Below are positions 43,620 through 53,769 of a stretch of 64,000 nt of DNA, piece by piece. The stretch is from Shewanella maritima. GTDB lineage: Bacteria > Pseudomonadota > Gammaproteobacteria > Enterobacterales > Shewanellaceae. The position numbers and the translations under genes are program-made. How positions within the stretch are numbered: position 1 is the first letter of the stretch; each line of letters starts with the position of its first letter. The stretch is taken from assembly GCF_004295345.1 (NCBI RefSeq), contig NZ_CP036200.1, forward strand, positions 4,589,501 to 4,653,500, written 5' to 3'. Under the pieces are notes generated by a model. That model worked only from the letters and a program-made list of their open reading frames with translations. It searched no databases and was not told where the DNA came from.

Positions 43620-44162
43620 ATAAAGATCAAAAGAACAGCAGGGCGACAGCAAGCCCCTAATCGCATCAATGAAGAAATCACTGACGTACCTGAAGTACGC
43701 CTTACAGGTCTAGATGGTGAGTCCATTGGTATTGTTAGTATCAGAGAAGCTCAAAACGCAGCTGATGAAGCAGGTGTAGACCTAGTTGAAATCAGCCCTA
43801 ATGCAGAGCCTCCAGTCTGTCGCATTATGGACTACGGTAAGTTCCTTTTTGATAAAGCTAAAGCTTTGAAGGAACAAAAGAAGAAGCAGAAACAGGTCCA
43901 GGTTAAGGAAGTTAAATTCCGTCCTGGTACTGATGAAAACGACTATCAGGTAAAACTACGCAACCTGACTCGTTTTCTAGAAGACGGTGACAAAGCGAAA
44001 ATCACGCTGCGTTTCCGTGGTCGCGAGATGGCTCATCAAAGCTTAGGTATGGATCTTTTGAACCGTATTAAAGCCGACCTGGCCGAAATCGCGGTTGTTG
44101 AGTCTTTCCCGAAAATGGAAGGCCGACAAGCAATTATGGTGCTAGCACCTAAAAAGAAATAG
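43620..44162 (+). CDS. infC: translation initiation factor IF-3, AUA start
   Basis: 180 residues if read from ATA 43620: (M)[19 protein letters not shown], then [15 protein letters not shown] in the N-domain and [16 protein letters not shown] and MVLAPKKK in the C-domain. The first ATG (43827) would remove 69 conserved residues. GGAGG (43607-43611) is 8 bases before the ATA; an ATC at 43626 is the other possible start. IF-3 rejects non-AUG starts, so infC regulates itself; E. coli uses AUU. It is second in the thrS operon. Confidence 0.93.
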   Translation: MKIKRTAGRQQAPNRINEEITDVPEVRLTGLDGESIGIVSIREAQNAADEAGVDLVEISPNAEPPVCRIMDYGKFLFDKAKALKEQKKKQKQVQVKEVKFRPGTDENDYQVKLRNLTRFLEDGDKAKITLRFRGREMAHQSLGMDLLNRIKADLAEIAVVESFPKMEGRQAIMVLAPKKK

Positions 44163-44183
44163 TAGGGCAACCTAACTAAAAGT

Positions 44184-44211
44184 AGCGAAGACTCTTTTTG
44201 AGGACTTCGCT
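44184..44211 (+). promoter_or_regulatory. hairpin upstream of rpmI
   Basis: AGCGAAG (44184-44190) and CTTCGCT (44205-44211), extended by CTC/GAG, form a long hairpin in the infC-rpmI gap. L20 represses rpmI-rplT through leader RNA in E. coli; this hairpin is a candidate, by position only. Confidence 0.5.
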
Positions 44212-44252
44212 CGCCTTACGTTTTATTAATCCCCCAATGCGGAGTTTTAGCA

Positions 44253-44447
44253 ATGCCTAAAATGAAAACAGACAAGGGTGTTCAAAAGCGCTTCAGAAAA
44301 ACCGCTAATGGTTTCAAGCGTAAACAAGCACACTTACGTCACATTTTGACCAAGAAGAGCACTAAGCGTAAACGTCACTTACGTGCTAAATGTTTAGTAG
44401 CTAAGAGTGATGTGCCTGCAATCGCACGTCAACTACCATACGCTTAA
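44253..44447 (+). CDS. rpmI: 50S ribosomal protein L35
   Basis: 64 residues, highly basic. [20 protein letters not shown] and the [11 protein letters not shown] segment are typical L35. It lies between infC and rplT as in E. coli. Its expression is probably coupled to rplT and repressed by L20. Confidence 0.97.
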   Translation: MPKMKTDKGVQKRFRKTANGFKRKQAHLRHILTKKSTKRKRHLRAKCLVAKSDVPAIARQLPYA

Positions 44448-44465
44448 TTAGAGGAGTAAAGAAAA

Positions 44466-44825
44466 ATGCCTAGAGTTAAGCGTGGTGTAACCGCTCGTGC
44501 TCGTCACAAGAAAGTACTTAAGTTAGCTAAAGGTTATTATGGCGCTCGTAGCCGTACTTACCGCGTTGCAGTTCAAGCTGTAACTAAAGCTGGTCAATAT
44601 GCTTACCGTGACCGTCGTCAAAAGAAACGTCAATTCCGTCAACTATGGATTGCACGTATCAATGCGGCTTCTCGTCAAAATGGTCTGTCTTACAGCCGTT
44701 TCATCAACGGTCTGAAAAAGGCGTCTATCGAAATCGATCGTAAGATTTTGGCAGACATCGCTGTATTCGACAAAGTTGTTTTCGCAACTTTAGTTGAAAA
44801 AGCAAAAGAAGCACTAGCTAAGTAA
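44466..44825 (+). CDS. rplT: 50S ribosomal protein L20
   Basis: 119 residues, basic. [20 protein letters not shown] and [18 protein letters not shown] are L20 hallmarks. It is needed early in 50S assembly and feeds back on the rpmI leader. GAGG lies before ATG 44466; a terminator follows at 44846. Confidence 0.98.
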   Translation: MPRVKRGVTARARHKKVLKLAKGYYGARSRTYRVAVQAVTKAGQYAYRDRRQKKRQFRQLWIARINAASRQNGLSYSRFINGLKKASIEIDRKILADIAVFDKVVFATLVEKAKEALAK

Positions 44826-44845
44826 TTAGTTGTTGTGTGTTTAAA

Positions 44846-44870
44846 AAGGAGCCCTCGGGTTCCTTTTTTT
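44846..44870 (+). terminator. terminator of the thrS-rplT operon
   Basis: AAGGAGCCC (44846-44854) and GGGTTCCTT (44857-44865) pair with one G-U, followed by a T-run. Confidence 0.85.
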
Positions 44871-44961
44871 ATGCCTGTAGTTTAAAGAAGTAAGTATCCG
44901 ATTTGTGTGGTTACTGCACTAACTAGCATGCTCTGTAGATACTAATTGGTAATGAAATCAG

Positions 44962-45957
44962 CTAAGGTGCACTGTATATAGTTTGTGTGACATTTGGTTC
45001 AAGGTAAATTTCGGTCAATAGCTTTTCGAACGCAGCTTGGCGTGCTTCAGGCGTTGTTGGCATAATGCCTTGTTGTTGTAAAATTGAGATAAGTTGGCGC
45101 GGGATATTGGTATCATCGCCGACAATCGCCACATGGCCTGCATTCACTTGAATGTTAGTCAGTTGAGGGTATTGATCAATCACTGGGTGATACTGCTCGC
45201 TGACATTAAACACATAGTCACTTTCAATACAATCTCCATTGTCATTTTTACGCCTACAAGTATTGGTTTCATCGGTAACTATTTTCACGTAGCGATTTAC
45301 GTTACTCGTCAATTCACTAGGTTGCTGAATAAAAGGTGAGTTAGCAGTAATTTCAGTCCAATTATCACCAGTAATTATCCAGCATATCCCAGGCACTACA
45401 CCGAGGCTGAGCCAATGAAGCGGTTTAATACCACAGGTATTGGCAGCTTGGATCCCCGCAATCGGTGCTGATACGGTAACCAGATCAATCTCTTGAGAGG
45501 TGTCAAGTTGAGCTGGTGTTTGTTCAAACGCTCTTCTTGAAACTAAGCCGCCCATACTGTGACCTACTACCGTAATGTCTTGATTATTAAGCTTACTGCC
45601 TAATTCATCAGTTGCTTTCGCTAACGTCTCGGCTGCATCTTTTAAGCTTTTACGATCATCATAGTTATAACAAACAGCTTGCTGATCATGAAAAGCATAC
45701 AGCTGCGCGAGTTGCCTAAAACGCCCGGCTGAGCTATCACAGCCGTGGACCAATATTGTCACGCTTTTGTTTGGGTCTAGTTTTAAGCTGGTATCTAAAC
45801 CGTCAGTGCAAGGGCTTAAGCTGTCTATGCTTACATTTAGACTAGGGTTGGTTTTATTGCTTGGGGTTATAGGAGAAGTATCGGCGAGGTAGTGTGTTGA
45901 GCAGCCCGTTGTGGCGCTGACGACAAAAAGCAGTGGAAAGATGAATGTTAATCGCAT
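44962..45957 (-). CDS. alpha/beta-hydrolase (lipase-like) lipoprotein
   Basis: 331 residues. The lipoprotein signal MRLTFIFPLLFVVSATTGC is followed by a Thr/Asn-rich linker. The hydrolase core has VTILVHGCDSS and the nucleophile VVGHSMGGLVSRRAF, plus several extra cysteines (CYNY, NTCGIK, TCRRKNDNGDC) that could form disulfides. It resembles PGAP1/lipase-type esterases. The acid and His are probably in the C-terminal third (NAGHVAIVGDD). Substrate is unknown. Confidence 0.78.
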   Translation of the reverse strand: MRLTFIFPLLFVVSATTGCSTHYLADTSPITPSNKTNPSLNVSIDSLSPCTDGLDTSLKLDPNKSVTILVHGCDSSAGRFRQLAQLYAFHDQQAVCYNYDDRKSLKDAAETLAKATDELGSKLNNQDITVVGHSMGGLVSRRAFEQTPAQLDTSQEIDLVTVSAPIAGIQAANTCGIKPLHWLSLGVVPGICWIITGDNWTEITANSPFIQQPSELTSNVNRYVKIVTDETNTCRRKNDNGDCIESDYVFNVSEQYHPVIDQYPQLTNIQVNAGHVAIVGDDTNIPRQLISILQQQGIMPTTPEARQAAFEKLLTEIYLEPNVTQTIYSAP

Positions 45958-45988
45958 CGATGTTAGCTACCTTGTATTGCTAAACGTT

Positions 45989-46152
45989 ATACCAATCAGC
46001 ACAAGTATTTGAACATTCTTACTGGTTAAAATCGCATATAACGTCGTTAAAAATTTTGAAGGTAGAACAAAACTAGCTTGCTGCAATTTCTGCCTTGTTC
46101 TAAGCGATTTTACCTGTGTAATCTCTGCTCACTTATTTATCCTGATTGATAT
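45989..46152. repeat. dispersed intergenic repeat, copy B (MITE-like)
   Basis: 164 bp, starts ATACCAATCAGC and ends CTGATTGATAT, so 10 of 11 end bases are inverted. The interior follows copy A (3883-4058) closely, including GAAGGTAGAACAA and GCCTTGTTCTAAGCGATTTT. Confidence 0.8.
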
Positions 46153-46201
46153 TAAAGAATTATAGCTAAAACCTTCATATAAACAATGAACTAACAGCAA
46201 T

Positions 46202-46237
46202 AAAAAAGCGAAATAGCCGTGGCCATTTCGCTTTTTT
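46202..46237 (-). terminator. terminator after the aminotransferase gene
   Basis: AAAAAAGCGAAAT (46202-46214) and ATTTCGCTTTTTT (46225-46237) form a 13-bp stem with an inner GCC/GGC pair. The T-run ends work on both strands. Confidence 0.9.
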
Positions 46238-46270
46238 ATTAATTTATCTTGGTCCTTGTGCAAATTGGTA

Positions 46271-47461
46271 TTAAAGCACAGCTTTGATTGATTTTGCTAA
46301 GTAGTCGACGTTAGCCTCGCTAATGCCTGCGATACTCATGCGGCTCGAGTCAACCATGTAAATACTGTGCTCTTGTTTAAGCTGTTCGACCTGCGCAGCA
46401 TTAATACCTAGGAACGAGAACATACCTTTTTGTTTAGCAATGAAGCTAAAGTCACGGTCAACGCCATTTTCGATAAGCTTGTCGACTAGCATTTGACGAT
46501 TGCCATTAATGCGATCGCGCATCACGGTTAATTCATCAATCAATTGTTGCTTAAGCGCTGGCGTACCTAAAATGGTTTCAACTAGCGCTGCACCATGTGC
46601 TGGCGGCATAGAATAAATGCAACGAATAACGTAAAGCAGTACAGAAAACGCGGTATTTGCTACAGCTGTGTTGCTCGCTACTAAGGTACAAGCGCCAATG
46701 CGCTCGCGGTATAAGCCAAAGTTTTTCGAGCATGACGAGCAGAGAATCATATTTTCAACGGCCTGCGCCATTTTTCGTACGCCATAAGCGTCTTCATCTA
46801 TACCGTCACCAAAACCTTGGTACGCCATGTCTATTAGGGGAGTAAAGCCTTGTTGGGTTGCAATCGCGATGACTTCATCCCATTGAGCGTTTGTTAGATC
46901 CATACCGCTTGGGTTGTGACAGCAAGCATGGAGTAACACTACATCATCTTTACTGACTTGTTTAAGCGCGTTAGTCATTTGCTCAAACTTCAGTGTTTTG
47001 CTGTCATAGTCATAATATGGGTAAGTTTTAACGGTTAAACCTGCTGCCTCAAATAAACCTGTGTGGTTTGCCCACGTAGGATCTGATACCCAAATTGTAG
47101 CGTCTGGATTGCACTGTTTAATGAATTCGGCTGCTACGCGAAGAGCACCAGTACCCCCTGGCGTCGATACGGTGCGAACTCGGTCGGCTAGCAAGGCACT
47201 GTGGTCTGAGCCGAATGCTAACTGAGACATTAATTGGTTAAATTGCTCAGAGCCGGTAGGGCCGATATACACTTTCGTGGTTTCGCTATCTGTGCGCAGC
47301 TGCTCGGCGTTTTTTACACAATCCAAAATAGGAGTGTTGCCTTGTGGGTCTTTATATACGCCCACACCTAAGTCGATTTTTTGTGGGTGGTTATCGTTAC
47401 GGTATTGGGTTAAAAGACCTAAAATCGGATCTGCGGGTAGGGCGGTAAGTGTGTTGAACAT
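46271..47461 (-). CDS. aspartate/aromatic amino acid aminotransferase
   Basis: 396 residues, class I aminotransferase of the AspC/TyrB type. Motifs: LGVGVYKDPQGNTPIL, GGTGALRVAAEF, HACCHNPSGMD, DMAYQGFGDG and the PLP lysine in SSCSKNFGLYRERIGA. It transaminates aspartate and/or aromatic amino acids with 2-oxoglutarate. AspC and TyrB cannot be separated by eye. It is monocistronic; the terminator is at 46202. Confidence 0.92.
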   Translation of the reverse strand: MFNTLTALPADPILGLLTQYRNDNHPQKIDLGVGVYKDPQGNTPILDCVKNAEQLRTDSETTKVYIGPTGSEQFNQLMSQLAFGSDHSALLADRVRTVSTPGGTGALRVAAEFIKQCNPDATIWVSDPTWANHTGLFEAAGLTVKTYPYYDYDSKTLKFEQMTNALKQVSKDDVVLLHACCHNPSGMDLTNAQWDEVIAIATQQGFTPLIDMAYQGFGDGIDEDAYGVRKMAQAVENMILCSSCSKNFGLYRERIGACTLVASNTAVANTAFSVLLYVIRCIYSMPPAHGAALVETILGTPALKQQLIDELTVMRDRINGNRQMLVDKLIENGVDRDFSFIAKQKGMFSFLGINAAQVEQLKQEHSIYMVDSSRMSIAGISEANVDYLAKSIKAVL

Positions 47462-47899
47462 TCCTTTTACCTATATTTTATGGGGCTAATCGCTTCGCGC
47501 TGGCCCAATTTAACTAGTAGATTTAGGATAACTTGCTAGCTGCTGTTCATAAAGAGAATTTAGAGCAAACTCACAATTTTGACATTGGCGTTGATTTTTC
47601 ACCTGGAAAGTATCTGTGACATAAGCTTGCCGAGCAAGGTGCAATTGCAAAACGTATGAAAATACTCGTTTAATTAAATTATTTTCAATTAGGCGTTAAA
47701 AGCGACTGTTTACGGTAAATAAAGGTTGCAAGATCGCCGTCGATCAGTAGTGTTATAAACACCTACCGTCTCCATGTTTGTCTGGCATAAATAATTTACA
47801 GACGTAATTTGATTAGTAATCCTATCGCATGTCGTCATTTGCCTTTTGGCACAGCAATTAAGCAAGTAGGCGACACCGACCCAGTTATAAAGAGAAGTC
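47462..47899. other. divergent aminotransferase/aroA region
   Basis: 438 bp with no convincing ORF. TTTACGGTAAA (about 47708-47718) is an 11-bp palindrome and AATAATTTACA (about 47789-47799) a related half-site. They may be operator sites; TyrR-type boxes were considered but do not match the consensus spacing. Confidence 0.35.
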
Positions 47900-49180
47900 A
47901 TGAAGCAGTTACGTTTAGACCCAATTAATAAGATAAATGGCGAAATCAACATTCCCGGCTCCAAGAGTATTTCTAACCGCGCACTATTATTGGCAACGTT
48001 AGCTCGCGGGCGTACAACATTAACTAACCTACTTGATTCAGATGACATCAGGCACATGCTGACATCGTTAAAGCAGCTTGGCGTGAATTATTCGTTGGAA
48101 AGTAATAATACGGTTTGTCACATCGATGGCAATGGCGGTGCATTGACTGCTACAGAAGCACAAACACTATTTTTGGGTAACGCGGGCACTGCAATGCGAC
48201 CACTTTGCGCAGCTTTAACCCTTGGACAAGGTGAGTTCACCCTAACAGGTGAGCCACGTATGGAAGAGCGCCCAATTGGCGACTTAGTGGATGCGCTTCG
48301 TCAACTTGGCGCCGACGTGACTTACTTAAAAAATGATGGCTTTCCACCATTAACAATTAACGCAACAGGCCTAAATGGAGGCGAAGTATCTATTGCCGGT
48401 GATTTATCCAGTCAGTTCCTTACCGCGTTACTCATGGTCGCGCCGCTAACCCGTGAAACCGTTAATATCAATATTACGGGCGAGCTGGTATCTAAACCTT
48501 ATATTGATATCACCATCAAATTAATGGCGCAGTTTGGTGTCAAGGTTATCAACCATAATTATCAGCGTTTTGAGATTAAATCTGGCCAGCAATATGTATC
48601 GCCAGGCACTGTGCTAGTTGAAGGTGATGCCTCGTCTGCATCGTACTTTTTAGCGGCGGGCGCCATTCAAGGCGGTGAAGTTAAAGTTACCGGTGTAGGT
48701 AAAAAGAGCATTCAAGGTGACGTAAAGTTTGCCGATGCCTTGGCGGCAATGGGCGCTGACATTGAGTGGGGCGATGATTATATTATTGCGCGCCGCTCAA
48801 GCCTAACCGCAATTGATATGGACATGAACCATATTCCTGATGCAGCGATGACTATTGCAACTGCGGCTTTGTTCGCCAAAGGCACGACGCGTATGACTAA
48901 CATCTACAACTGGCGCATTAAAGAAACAGATCGTTTAGCTGCGATGGCGACAGAATTACGCAAAGTAGGTGCAATTGTTGATGAAGGGCATGACTACATT
49001 AGCGTCACGCCACCTGAGACAATTAACACTGCGGCGATTGACACATACAATGATCACCGTATGGCAATGTGTTTCTCGCTTATCGCATTTGCCGATTGTG
49101 GGATCACCATTAACGATCCAGATTGCACATCAAAAACCTTCCCTGATTACTTCACACAGTTTGCGCGTCTCGCAAAGTAG
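47900..49180 (+). CDS. aroA: 3-phosphoshikimate 1-carboxyvinyltransferase (EPSP synthase)
   Basis: 426 residues. N-terminal [36 protein letters not shown] and [11 protein letters not shown] match the class I enzyme; [15 protein letters not shown] and the [21 protein letters not shown] segment lie in the C-terminal lobe. It makes EPSP in the shikimate pathway. It precedes cmk and rpsA as in many gammaproteobacteria. Confidence 0.96.
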   Translation: MKQLRLDPINKINGEINIPGSKSISNRALLLATLARGRTTLTNLLDSDDIRHMLTSLKQLGVNYSLESNNTVCHIDGNGGALTATEAQTLFLGNAGTAMRPLCAALTLGQGEFTLTGEPRMEERPIGDLVDALRQLGADVTYLKNDGFPPLTINATGLNGGEVSIAGDLSSQFLTALLMVAPLTRETVNINITGELVSKPYIDITIKLMAQFGVKVINHNYQRFEIKSGQQYVSPGTVLVEGDASSASYFLAAGAIQGGEVKVTGVGKKSIQGDVKFADALAAMGADIEWGDDYIIARRSSLTAIDMDMNHIPDAAMTIATAALFAKGTTRMTNIYNWRIKETDRLAAMATELRKVGAIVDEGHDYISVTPPETINTAAIDTYNDHRMAMCFSLIAFADCGITINDPDCTSKTFPDYFTQFARLAK

Positions 49181-49199
49181 TTGATACAGATATAAAACA

Positions 49200-49235
49200 G
49201 TACGGTTTTCTTGTTGTTAGATAAGAAGACCGTAC
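49200..49235 (+). terminator. hairpin between aroA and cmk
   Basis: GTACGGTTTTCTT (49200-49212) and AAGAAGACCGTAC (49223-49235) pair over 13 bp with one G-U and a 10-base loop. There is no T-run; it may attenuate rather than stop transcription. Confidence 0.55.
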
Positions 49236-49352
49236 CGAATAAACTAAAAATATTCGCAGTATTTACCTCAGAATTGTTATACAATGCCGCCGCTAATTTC
49301 TGGTTAACCCTTTTTACTTTTCATGGAAGATGGTTACATTTCGGAGGAAAAT

Positions 49353-50042
49353 ATGTCTGAGCGAGCTCCAGTTATCACCGTTGATGGTCCAAGCGGTGCA
49401 GGGAAAGGGACGATTAGCCAATTACTGGCACAGCATTTAGGCTGGCATTTATTAGACAGCGGTGCCATTTATCGTGTGTTAGCACTAGCAGCTATTCATC
49501 ATGATGTTGAACTAGAAAATGAAGAAGCCCTGACGCTTCTAGCTGCACATTTAGACGTGAAATTCGTATCTTCATCAGAAGGTGAAGGTAGCAAGGTGGT
49601 ATTAGAGGGCGAAGATGTAACCAATGCAATTCGTACTCAAGAAGTATCTAACGCCGCTTCAAAAGTCGCTTCTTTACCTCGCGTGCGAGAAGCTTTATTA
49701 CGACGCCAGCGTGCATTTAGTGCAGAGCCTGGTTTAGTCGCAGACGGTCGTGACATGGGCACAGTTGTGTTCCCAAAAGCACCGCTTAAATTATTCCTAA
49801 CAGCCTCGGCTGAAGAGCGTGCCCAAAGACGCTTTAATCAGTTGCAGGACAAGGGCTTCGATGTTAAAATCGACCGCCTTTTAGCGGAAATTATTGAGCG
49901 TGATGAACGTGATATGAACCGCGCAGCTGCGCCTCTTGTGCCAGCTGATGATGCCATTACCATTGATACAACGGGTATTGGTATTGAAGGTGTGCTCGAG
50001 TTAGTACTCGAGCAAGTAAACAAATCTAAAATCGCTGAGTAG
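49353..50042 (+). CDS. cmk: cytidylate kinase
   Basis: About 229 residues from ATG 49353, where GGAGGA is 5 bases upstream; an upstream ATG at 49323 lacks a site. P-loop [19 protein letters not shown], the [14 protein letters not shown]-binding loop and RDERDMNR are visible. It phosphorylates CMP and dCMP. It precedes rpsA, the conserved order. Confidence 0.95.
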   Translation: MSERAPVITVDGPSGAGKGTISQLLAQHLGWHLLDSGAIYRVLALAAIHHDVELENEEALTLLAAHLDVKFVSSSEGEGSKVVLEGEDVTNAIRTQEVSNAASKVASLPRVREALLRRQRAFSAEPGLVADGRDMGTVVFPKAPLKLFLTASAEERAQRRFNQLQDKGFDVKIDRLLAEIIERDERDMNRAAAPLVPADDAITIDTTGIGIEGVLELVLEQVNKSKIAE

Positions 50043-50146
50043 TTCTACTACTTGGCGATTGGTATTTGAATTAAGGACAATTCGAATAATATTACTCGAC
50101 TCCACATCTAGGATGGATAGTGGTTTATTACATAAGTAACTTAAAC

Positions 50147-51814
50147 ATGACTGAATCTTTTGCTGATTTATTTGAACAATCTTTAAACGAACTTGAGTTC
50201 CGCCCTGGTTCTATCGTACGTGGTACTGTTGTTGCTATCGAAAACGGTATGGTACTAGTTGACGCTGGTCTTAAGTCTGAAAGCCCTATCTCTGCTGACG
50301 AATTCAAAAACGCTCAAGGCGTTCTTGAAATTCAAGTTGGCGACGAAGTAGACGTAGCTCTTGACTCTGTTGAAGATGGTTTTGGTGAAACTCAACTATC
50401 TCGCGAGAAAGCTAAGCGCCACGAAGCTTGGATTGTTCTAGAAAAAGCTTACGAAGATGCTGAAACTGTAATCGGTGTCATCAATGGTAAAGTTAAAGGT
50501 GGTTTCACTGTTGAATTAAACGGTATCCGTGCCTTCTTACCAGGTTCTCTAGTAGACGTTCGCCCAGTTCGCGACACTGCTCACCTAGAGTACAAAGAGT
50601 TAGAATTCAAAGTAATCAAACTTGACCAGAAGCGTAACAACGTTGTTGTTTCTCGTCGTGCTGTTATCGAATCAGAAAGCAGTGCAGAGCGTGATGCTCT
50701 TCTTGAAAACCTTCAAGAAGGTCAAGCAGTTAAAGGTATCGTTAAGAACCTTACTGACTACGGTGCATTCGTAGACCTAGGTGGCGTTGACGGTCTTCTA
50801 CATATCACTGATATGGCTTGGAAGCGCGTTAAGCACCCATCTGAAATCGTAAACGTTGGTGACGAAATCAACGTTAAAGTTCTTAAGTACGATCGTGAGC
50901 GCACTCGTGTTTCACTAGGTCTTAAGCAACTAGGCGAAGATCCATGGTTAGAAATCAGCAAGCGCTACCCAGAAAACACTAAGTTAACTGGTCGCGTTAC
51001 TAACCTAACTGACTACGGTTGTTTCGTTGAAATCGAAGAAGGCGTTGAAGGTCTTGTTCACGTTTCTGAAATGGATTGGACTAACAAGAACATCCACCCA
51101 TCTAAGGTTGTTAACCTAGGTGACGAAGTAGAAGTTCTAGTTCTAGACATCGATGAAGAACGTCGTCGTATCTCTCTAGGTCTTAAGCAATGTAAGACTA
51201 ACCCATGGGATGACTTCGCTTCTAAGTTCAACAAGGGCGACAAAGTTTCAGGTAAGATCAAGTCTATCACTGACTTCGGTATCTTCATCGGTCTTGACGG
51301 CGGCATCGACGGTCTTGTTCACCTCTCTGACATTTCTTGGAACGGTACTGGCGAAGACGCTGTATCTGAGTACAAGAAAGGTGACGAAATCCACGCAGTT
51401 GTTCTTTCAGTTGACCCAGAGCGTGAGCGTATCTCTCTAGGCGTTAAGCAAACTGAAGACGATCCATTCAACGCTTACTTAGCAGATAAGAAGAAAGGTA
51501 CTATAGTAAATGGTACAGTTTCTGCAGTTGACGCTAAAGGTGTTACTGTTGAGCTTGCTGAAACTGTAGAAGGTTACATCCGTGTAGCTGACATTTCTGC
51601 TGAGCGCATCGAAGATGCTTCTACTGAATTCTCAGTAGGCGACGCAGTTGAAGCTAAGTTCATGGGTGTTGATCGTAAGAACCGTTCTATCAGCCTGTCT
51701 ATCCGCGCGAAAGACGAAGCTGAGCAGAAGGAAGCGATCGCTTCACTGAACAAGCAAGAAGATGCTTCAATCGGCAACGCAATGGCTGAAGCATTCAAAG
51801 CAGCTCGCAAGTAA
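50147..51814 (+). CDS. rpsA: 30S ribosomal protein S1
   Basis: 555 residues from ATG 50147 ([13 protein letters not shown], the usual start). Six S1/OB-fold repeats with GxVxxxxxxGxFVxLxxGxxGLxHxS patterns. It binds mRNA and aids initiation. The leader is AU-rich without a strong Shine-Dalgarno, as is usual for rpsA, which is self-repressed. Codons are biased to those of highly expressed genes. Confidence 0.98.
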   Translation: MTESFADLFEQSLNELEFRPGSIVRGTVVAIENGMVLVDAGLKSESPISADEFKNAQGVLEIQVGDEVDVALDSVEDGFGETQLSREKAKRHEAWIVLEKAYEDAETVIGVINGKVKGGFTVELNGIRAFLPGSLVDVRPVRDTAHLEYKELEFKVIKLDQKRNNVVVSRRAVIESESSAERDALLENLQEGQAVKGIVKNLTDYGAFVDLGGVDGLLHITDMAWKRVKHPSEIVNVGDEINVKVLKYDRERTRVSLGLKQLGEDPWLEISKRYPENTKLTGRVTNLTDYGCFVEIEEGVEGLVHVSEMDWTNKNIHPSKVVNLGDEVEVLVLDIDEERRRISLGLKQCKTNPWDDFASKFNKGDKVSGKIKSITDFGIFIGLDGGIDGLVHLSDISWNGTGEDAVSEYKKGDEIHAVVLSVDPERERISLGVKQTEDDPFNAYLADKKKGTIVNGTVSAVDAKGVTVELAETVEGYIRVADISAERIEDASTEFSVGDAVEAKFMGVDRKNRSISLSIRAKDEAEQKEAIASLNKQEDASIGNAMAEAFKAARK

Positions 51815-51831
51815 TCACGTTCGTCTGTTGT

Positions 51832-51851
51832 ATAGGGAGTTCGCTCCCTAT
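51832..51851 (+). terminator. rpsA hairpin with UUCG loop
   Basis: ATAGGGAG (51832-51839), TTCG and CTCCCTAT (51844-51851): a perfect 8-bp stem capped by a stable UUCG tetraloop. It has no U-tract, so it may protect the 3' end or partly terminate before ihfB. Confidence 0.6.
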
Positions 51852-51892
51852 TAGGCGACTGAGTTTTGGCTTGATAATAGGGGATAGCTAGG

Positions 51893-52180
51893 ATGACAAA
51901 ATCTGAACTTATCGAAAAACTCGCCACCAGGCAGTCGCAACTGTCGGCGAAAGAAGTGGAAAATGCCATTAAAGAGATGTTGGAGCAAATGGCAACAACA
52001 TTAGAAGGCGGAGATCGCATTGAAATCCGTGGTTTTGGTAGTTTCTCACTTCACTATCGTGCGCCGCGTACAGGCCGTAACCCAAAAACTGGTACTTCAG
52101 TTGAGTTGGAAGGTAAGTACGTACCACACTTTAAGCCGGGTAAAGAACTACGTGAACGTGTAGATGCAGTTAACCATTAA
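51893..52180 (+). CDS. ihfB: integration host factor beta subunit
   Basis: 95 residues, HU/IHF fold. [41 protein letters not shown] and [14 protein letters not shown] are characteristic, with the proline in the DNA-intercalating arm. It bends DNA with IhfA. It follows rpsA as in E. coli and ends at the terminator at 52195. Confidence 0.97.
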   Translation: MTKSELIEKLATRQSQLSAKEVENAIKEMLEQMATTLEGGDRIEIRGFGSFSLHYRAPRTGRNPKTGTSVELEGKYVPHFKPGKELRERVDAVNH

Positions 52181-52194
52181 TTAGCATCTGTCTA

Positions 52195-52221
52195 AAAAAG
52201 CCTCCGATTGGAGGCTTTTTT
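52195..52221 (+). terminator. terminator after ihfB
   Basis: AAAAAGCCTCC (52195-52205), loop GATT and GGAGGCTTTTT (52210-52220), with a T-run. Confidence 0.92.
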
Positions 52222-52303
52222 GTATCTAACGCTAAGCAACGCTAGTCACAGGCCGCAAATTCTTGGATAATCAGGATATTGGCCCACATGCAAGGAGCAG
52301 ATA

Positions 52304-52588
52304 GTGAGATCATTTTTTGCCATCGTAATTGTTGGATTGTGTTTTGTATTAGCATTGATTTTTGGCGCGAGAAACGAGCAAGTCGTCACTATTAGTTATT
52401 TTGTTGCCGAGGGTGAATATCGATTACCTATCGTATTAGCCGTTGTATTCTTTTTAGGGTTCATCATTAGTTGGCTATTTGCATCCTTCTATTTAGTGCG
52501 CCTCAAATTAACATTAAGAAGTAAGCAGAAACAAATCGAAAAACTACAACTAGACAACGAACGAATGTTAGAGGAAAAGTCAGCCTAA
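52304..52588 (+). CDS. lapA: LapA-family lipopolysaccharide assembly protein A
   Basis: 94 residues starting at GTG 52304, AAGGAG 7 bases upstream. Two transmembrane helices (about 3-23 and 42-66) and a coiled tail (RSKQKQIEKLQLDNERMLEE). DUF1049-type LapA works with LapB in controlling LpxC and LPS assembly at the inner membrane. lapB starts one base after its stop. Confidence 0.92.
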   Translation: MRSFFAIVIVGLCFVLALIFGARNEQVVTISYFVAEGEYRLPIVLAVVFFLGFIISWLFASFYLVRLKLTLRSKQKQIEKLQLDNERMLEEKSA

Positions 52589-52589
52589 T

Positions 52590-53750
52590 ATGCTGGAGCT
52601 GCTGTTTCTACTCTTACCCATTGCTGCCGGTTATGGCTGGTATATGGGACGACGAAGTATTCGTTTGAGTCAAAGCCACAAATCTAAAAAGCTTAGTCGA
52701 GATTATTTTACTGGGCTAAATTTCCTGTTGTCGAACGAGTCTGACAAAGCGGTCGATCTGTTTATTAGCATGCTCGACGTTGATGATGAAACGATTGACA
52801 CCCATTTATCGCTAGGCTCGCTATTTCGTAAACGCGGCGAAGTCGACCGCGCAATTCGTATTCATCAAAACTTAATTGCTCGCCCAAGTTTAACAACCGA
52901 GCAGCGTGACATTGCCATGATGGAGTTAGGCAAAGATTACCTTGCGGCAGGCTTTTATGATCGCGCCGAAGAAATTTTTGCCAATTTGGTGAGCCAAGAA
53001 GAACACAGTGAAGAAGCGGAAACCCATTTAATTTCCATTTATCAAATCACTAAAGAGTGGCAAAAGGCGATAAATACCACCAAGCGCTTGCCACGAAAGC
53101 GTCAGCAAACCCTTAAGCAAACTACCGCACATTTTTATTGTCAGCTTGCTGATGAGTCTACCGAGCACGGTGAAAAACTTAAACTGTTTATTCAAGCGAT
53201 CAAGCTTGATGATAAGTGTGGCCGAGCTTGGCTGTCGCTTGCTGGTATTTACTTTGATAACCATCAACACGCCGAAAGCGTACGCGCACTCAACAGCTTA
53301 ATAGAGGCCGATGCCGAGTTATTTGTTGATGCAATCAGTATTGCTAAGTCTTTGCTGATGGAGAAAGGTGATAAGCAAGGCTACGAAACCATGCTGAATT
53401 CAGCCATGGAAGCTGGTGCAGGTGCTAGCGTGATAGTGGCGTTGGCCGAGTTTAAAATCAACCAAGGATTATTGAACCAAGCCGAATCACTCATGTTAGA
53501 AAACCTTTATAGACATCCGACAATGCGTGGTTTTCAACAGTTAATGAAATTACACATACAACAAGCTGAAGATGGTGCGGCTAAAGAAAGTTTGACCATG
53601 TTATCTCAACTTGTTGAGCAACAGATTAAGTTCCGTCCGAGTTTCCGCTGTAATTCATGTGGCTTTCCGTCACACGGCTTATATTGGCATTGTCCATCTT
53701 GTAAAGAGTGGGGCAGTATCAAGCGGGTTAAAGGCTTAGACGGTGAGTAA
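52590..53750 (+). CDS. lapB: lipopolysaccharide assembly protein B (YciM)
   Basis: 386 residues. An N-terminal membrane helix, then about nine TPR helices, and a rubredoxin-like C-terminal zinc knuckle (RCNSCGFPSHGLYWHCPSC). LapB recruits FtsH to degrade LpxC, limiting lipid A synthesis. It is coupled to lapA. Confidence 0.95.
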   Translation: MLELLFLLLPIAAGYGWYMGRRSIRLSQSHKSKKLSRDYFTGLNFLLSNESDKAVDLFISMLDVDDETIDTHLSLGSLFRKRGEVDRAIRIHQNLIARPSLTTEQRDIAMMELGKDYLAAGFYDRAEEIFANLVSQEEHSEEAETHLISIYQITKEWQKAINTTKRLPRKRQQTLKQTTAHFYCQLADESTEHGEKLKLFIQAIKLDDKCGRAWLSLAGIYFDNHQHAESVRALNSLIEADAELFVDAISIAKSLLMEKGDKQGYETMLNSAMEAGAGASVIVALAEFKINQGLLNQAESLMLENLYRHPTMRGFQQLMKLHIQQAEDGAAKESLTMLSQLVEQQIKFRPSFRCNSCGFPSHGLYWHCPSCKEWGSIKRVKGLDGE

Positions 53751-53769
53751 GTAACAAAAGAGGTTTCCT

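Noticed and set aside
43827..44162. Short infC reading from the first ATG
   Set aside because: It would remove the conserved N-domain; the frame is open and homologous back to ATA 43620.
47700..47800. TyrR box upstream of the aminotransferase gene
   Set aside because: Only half-sites and an 11-bp palindrome occur; the TGTAAA-N6-TTTACA spacing is absent.
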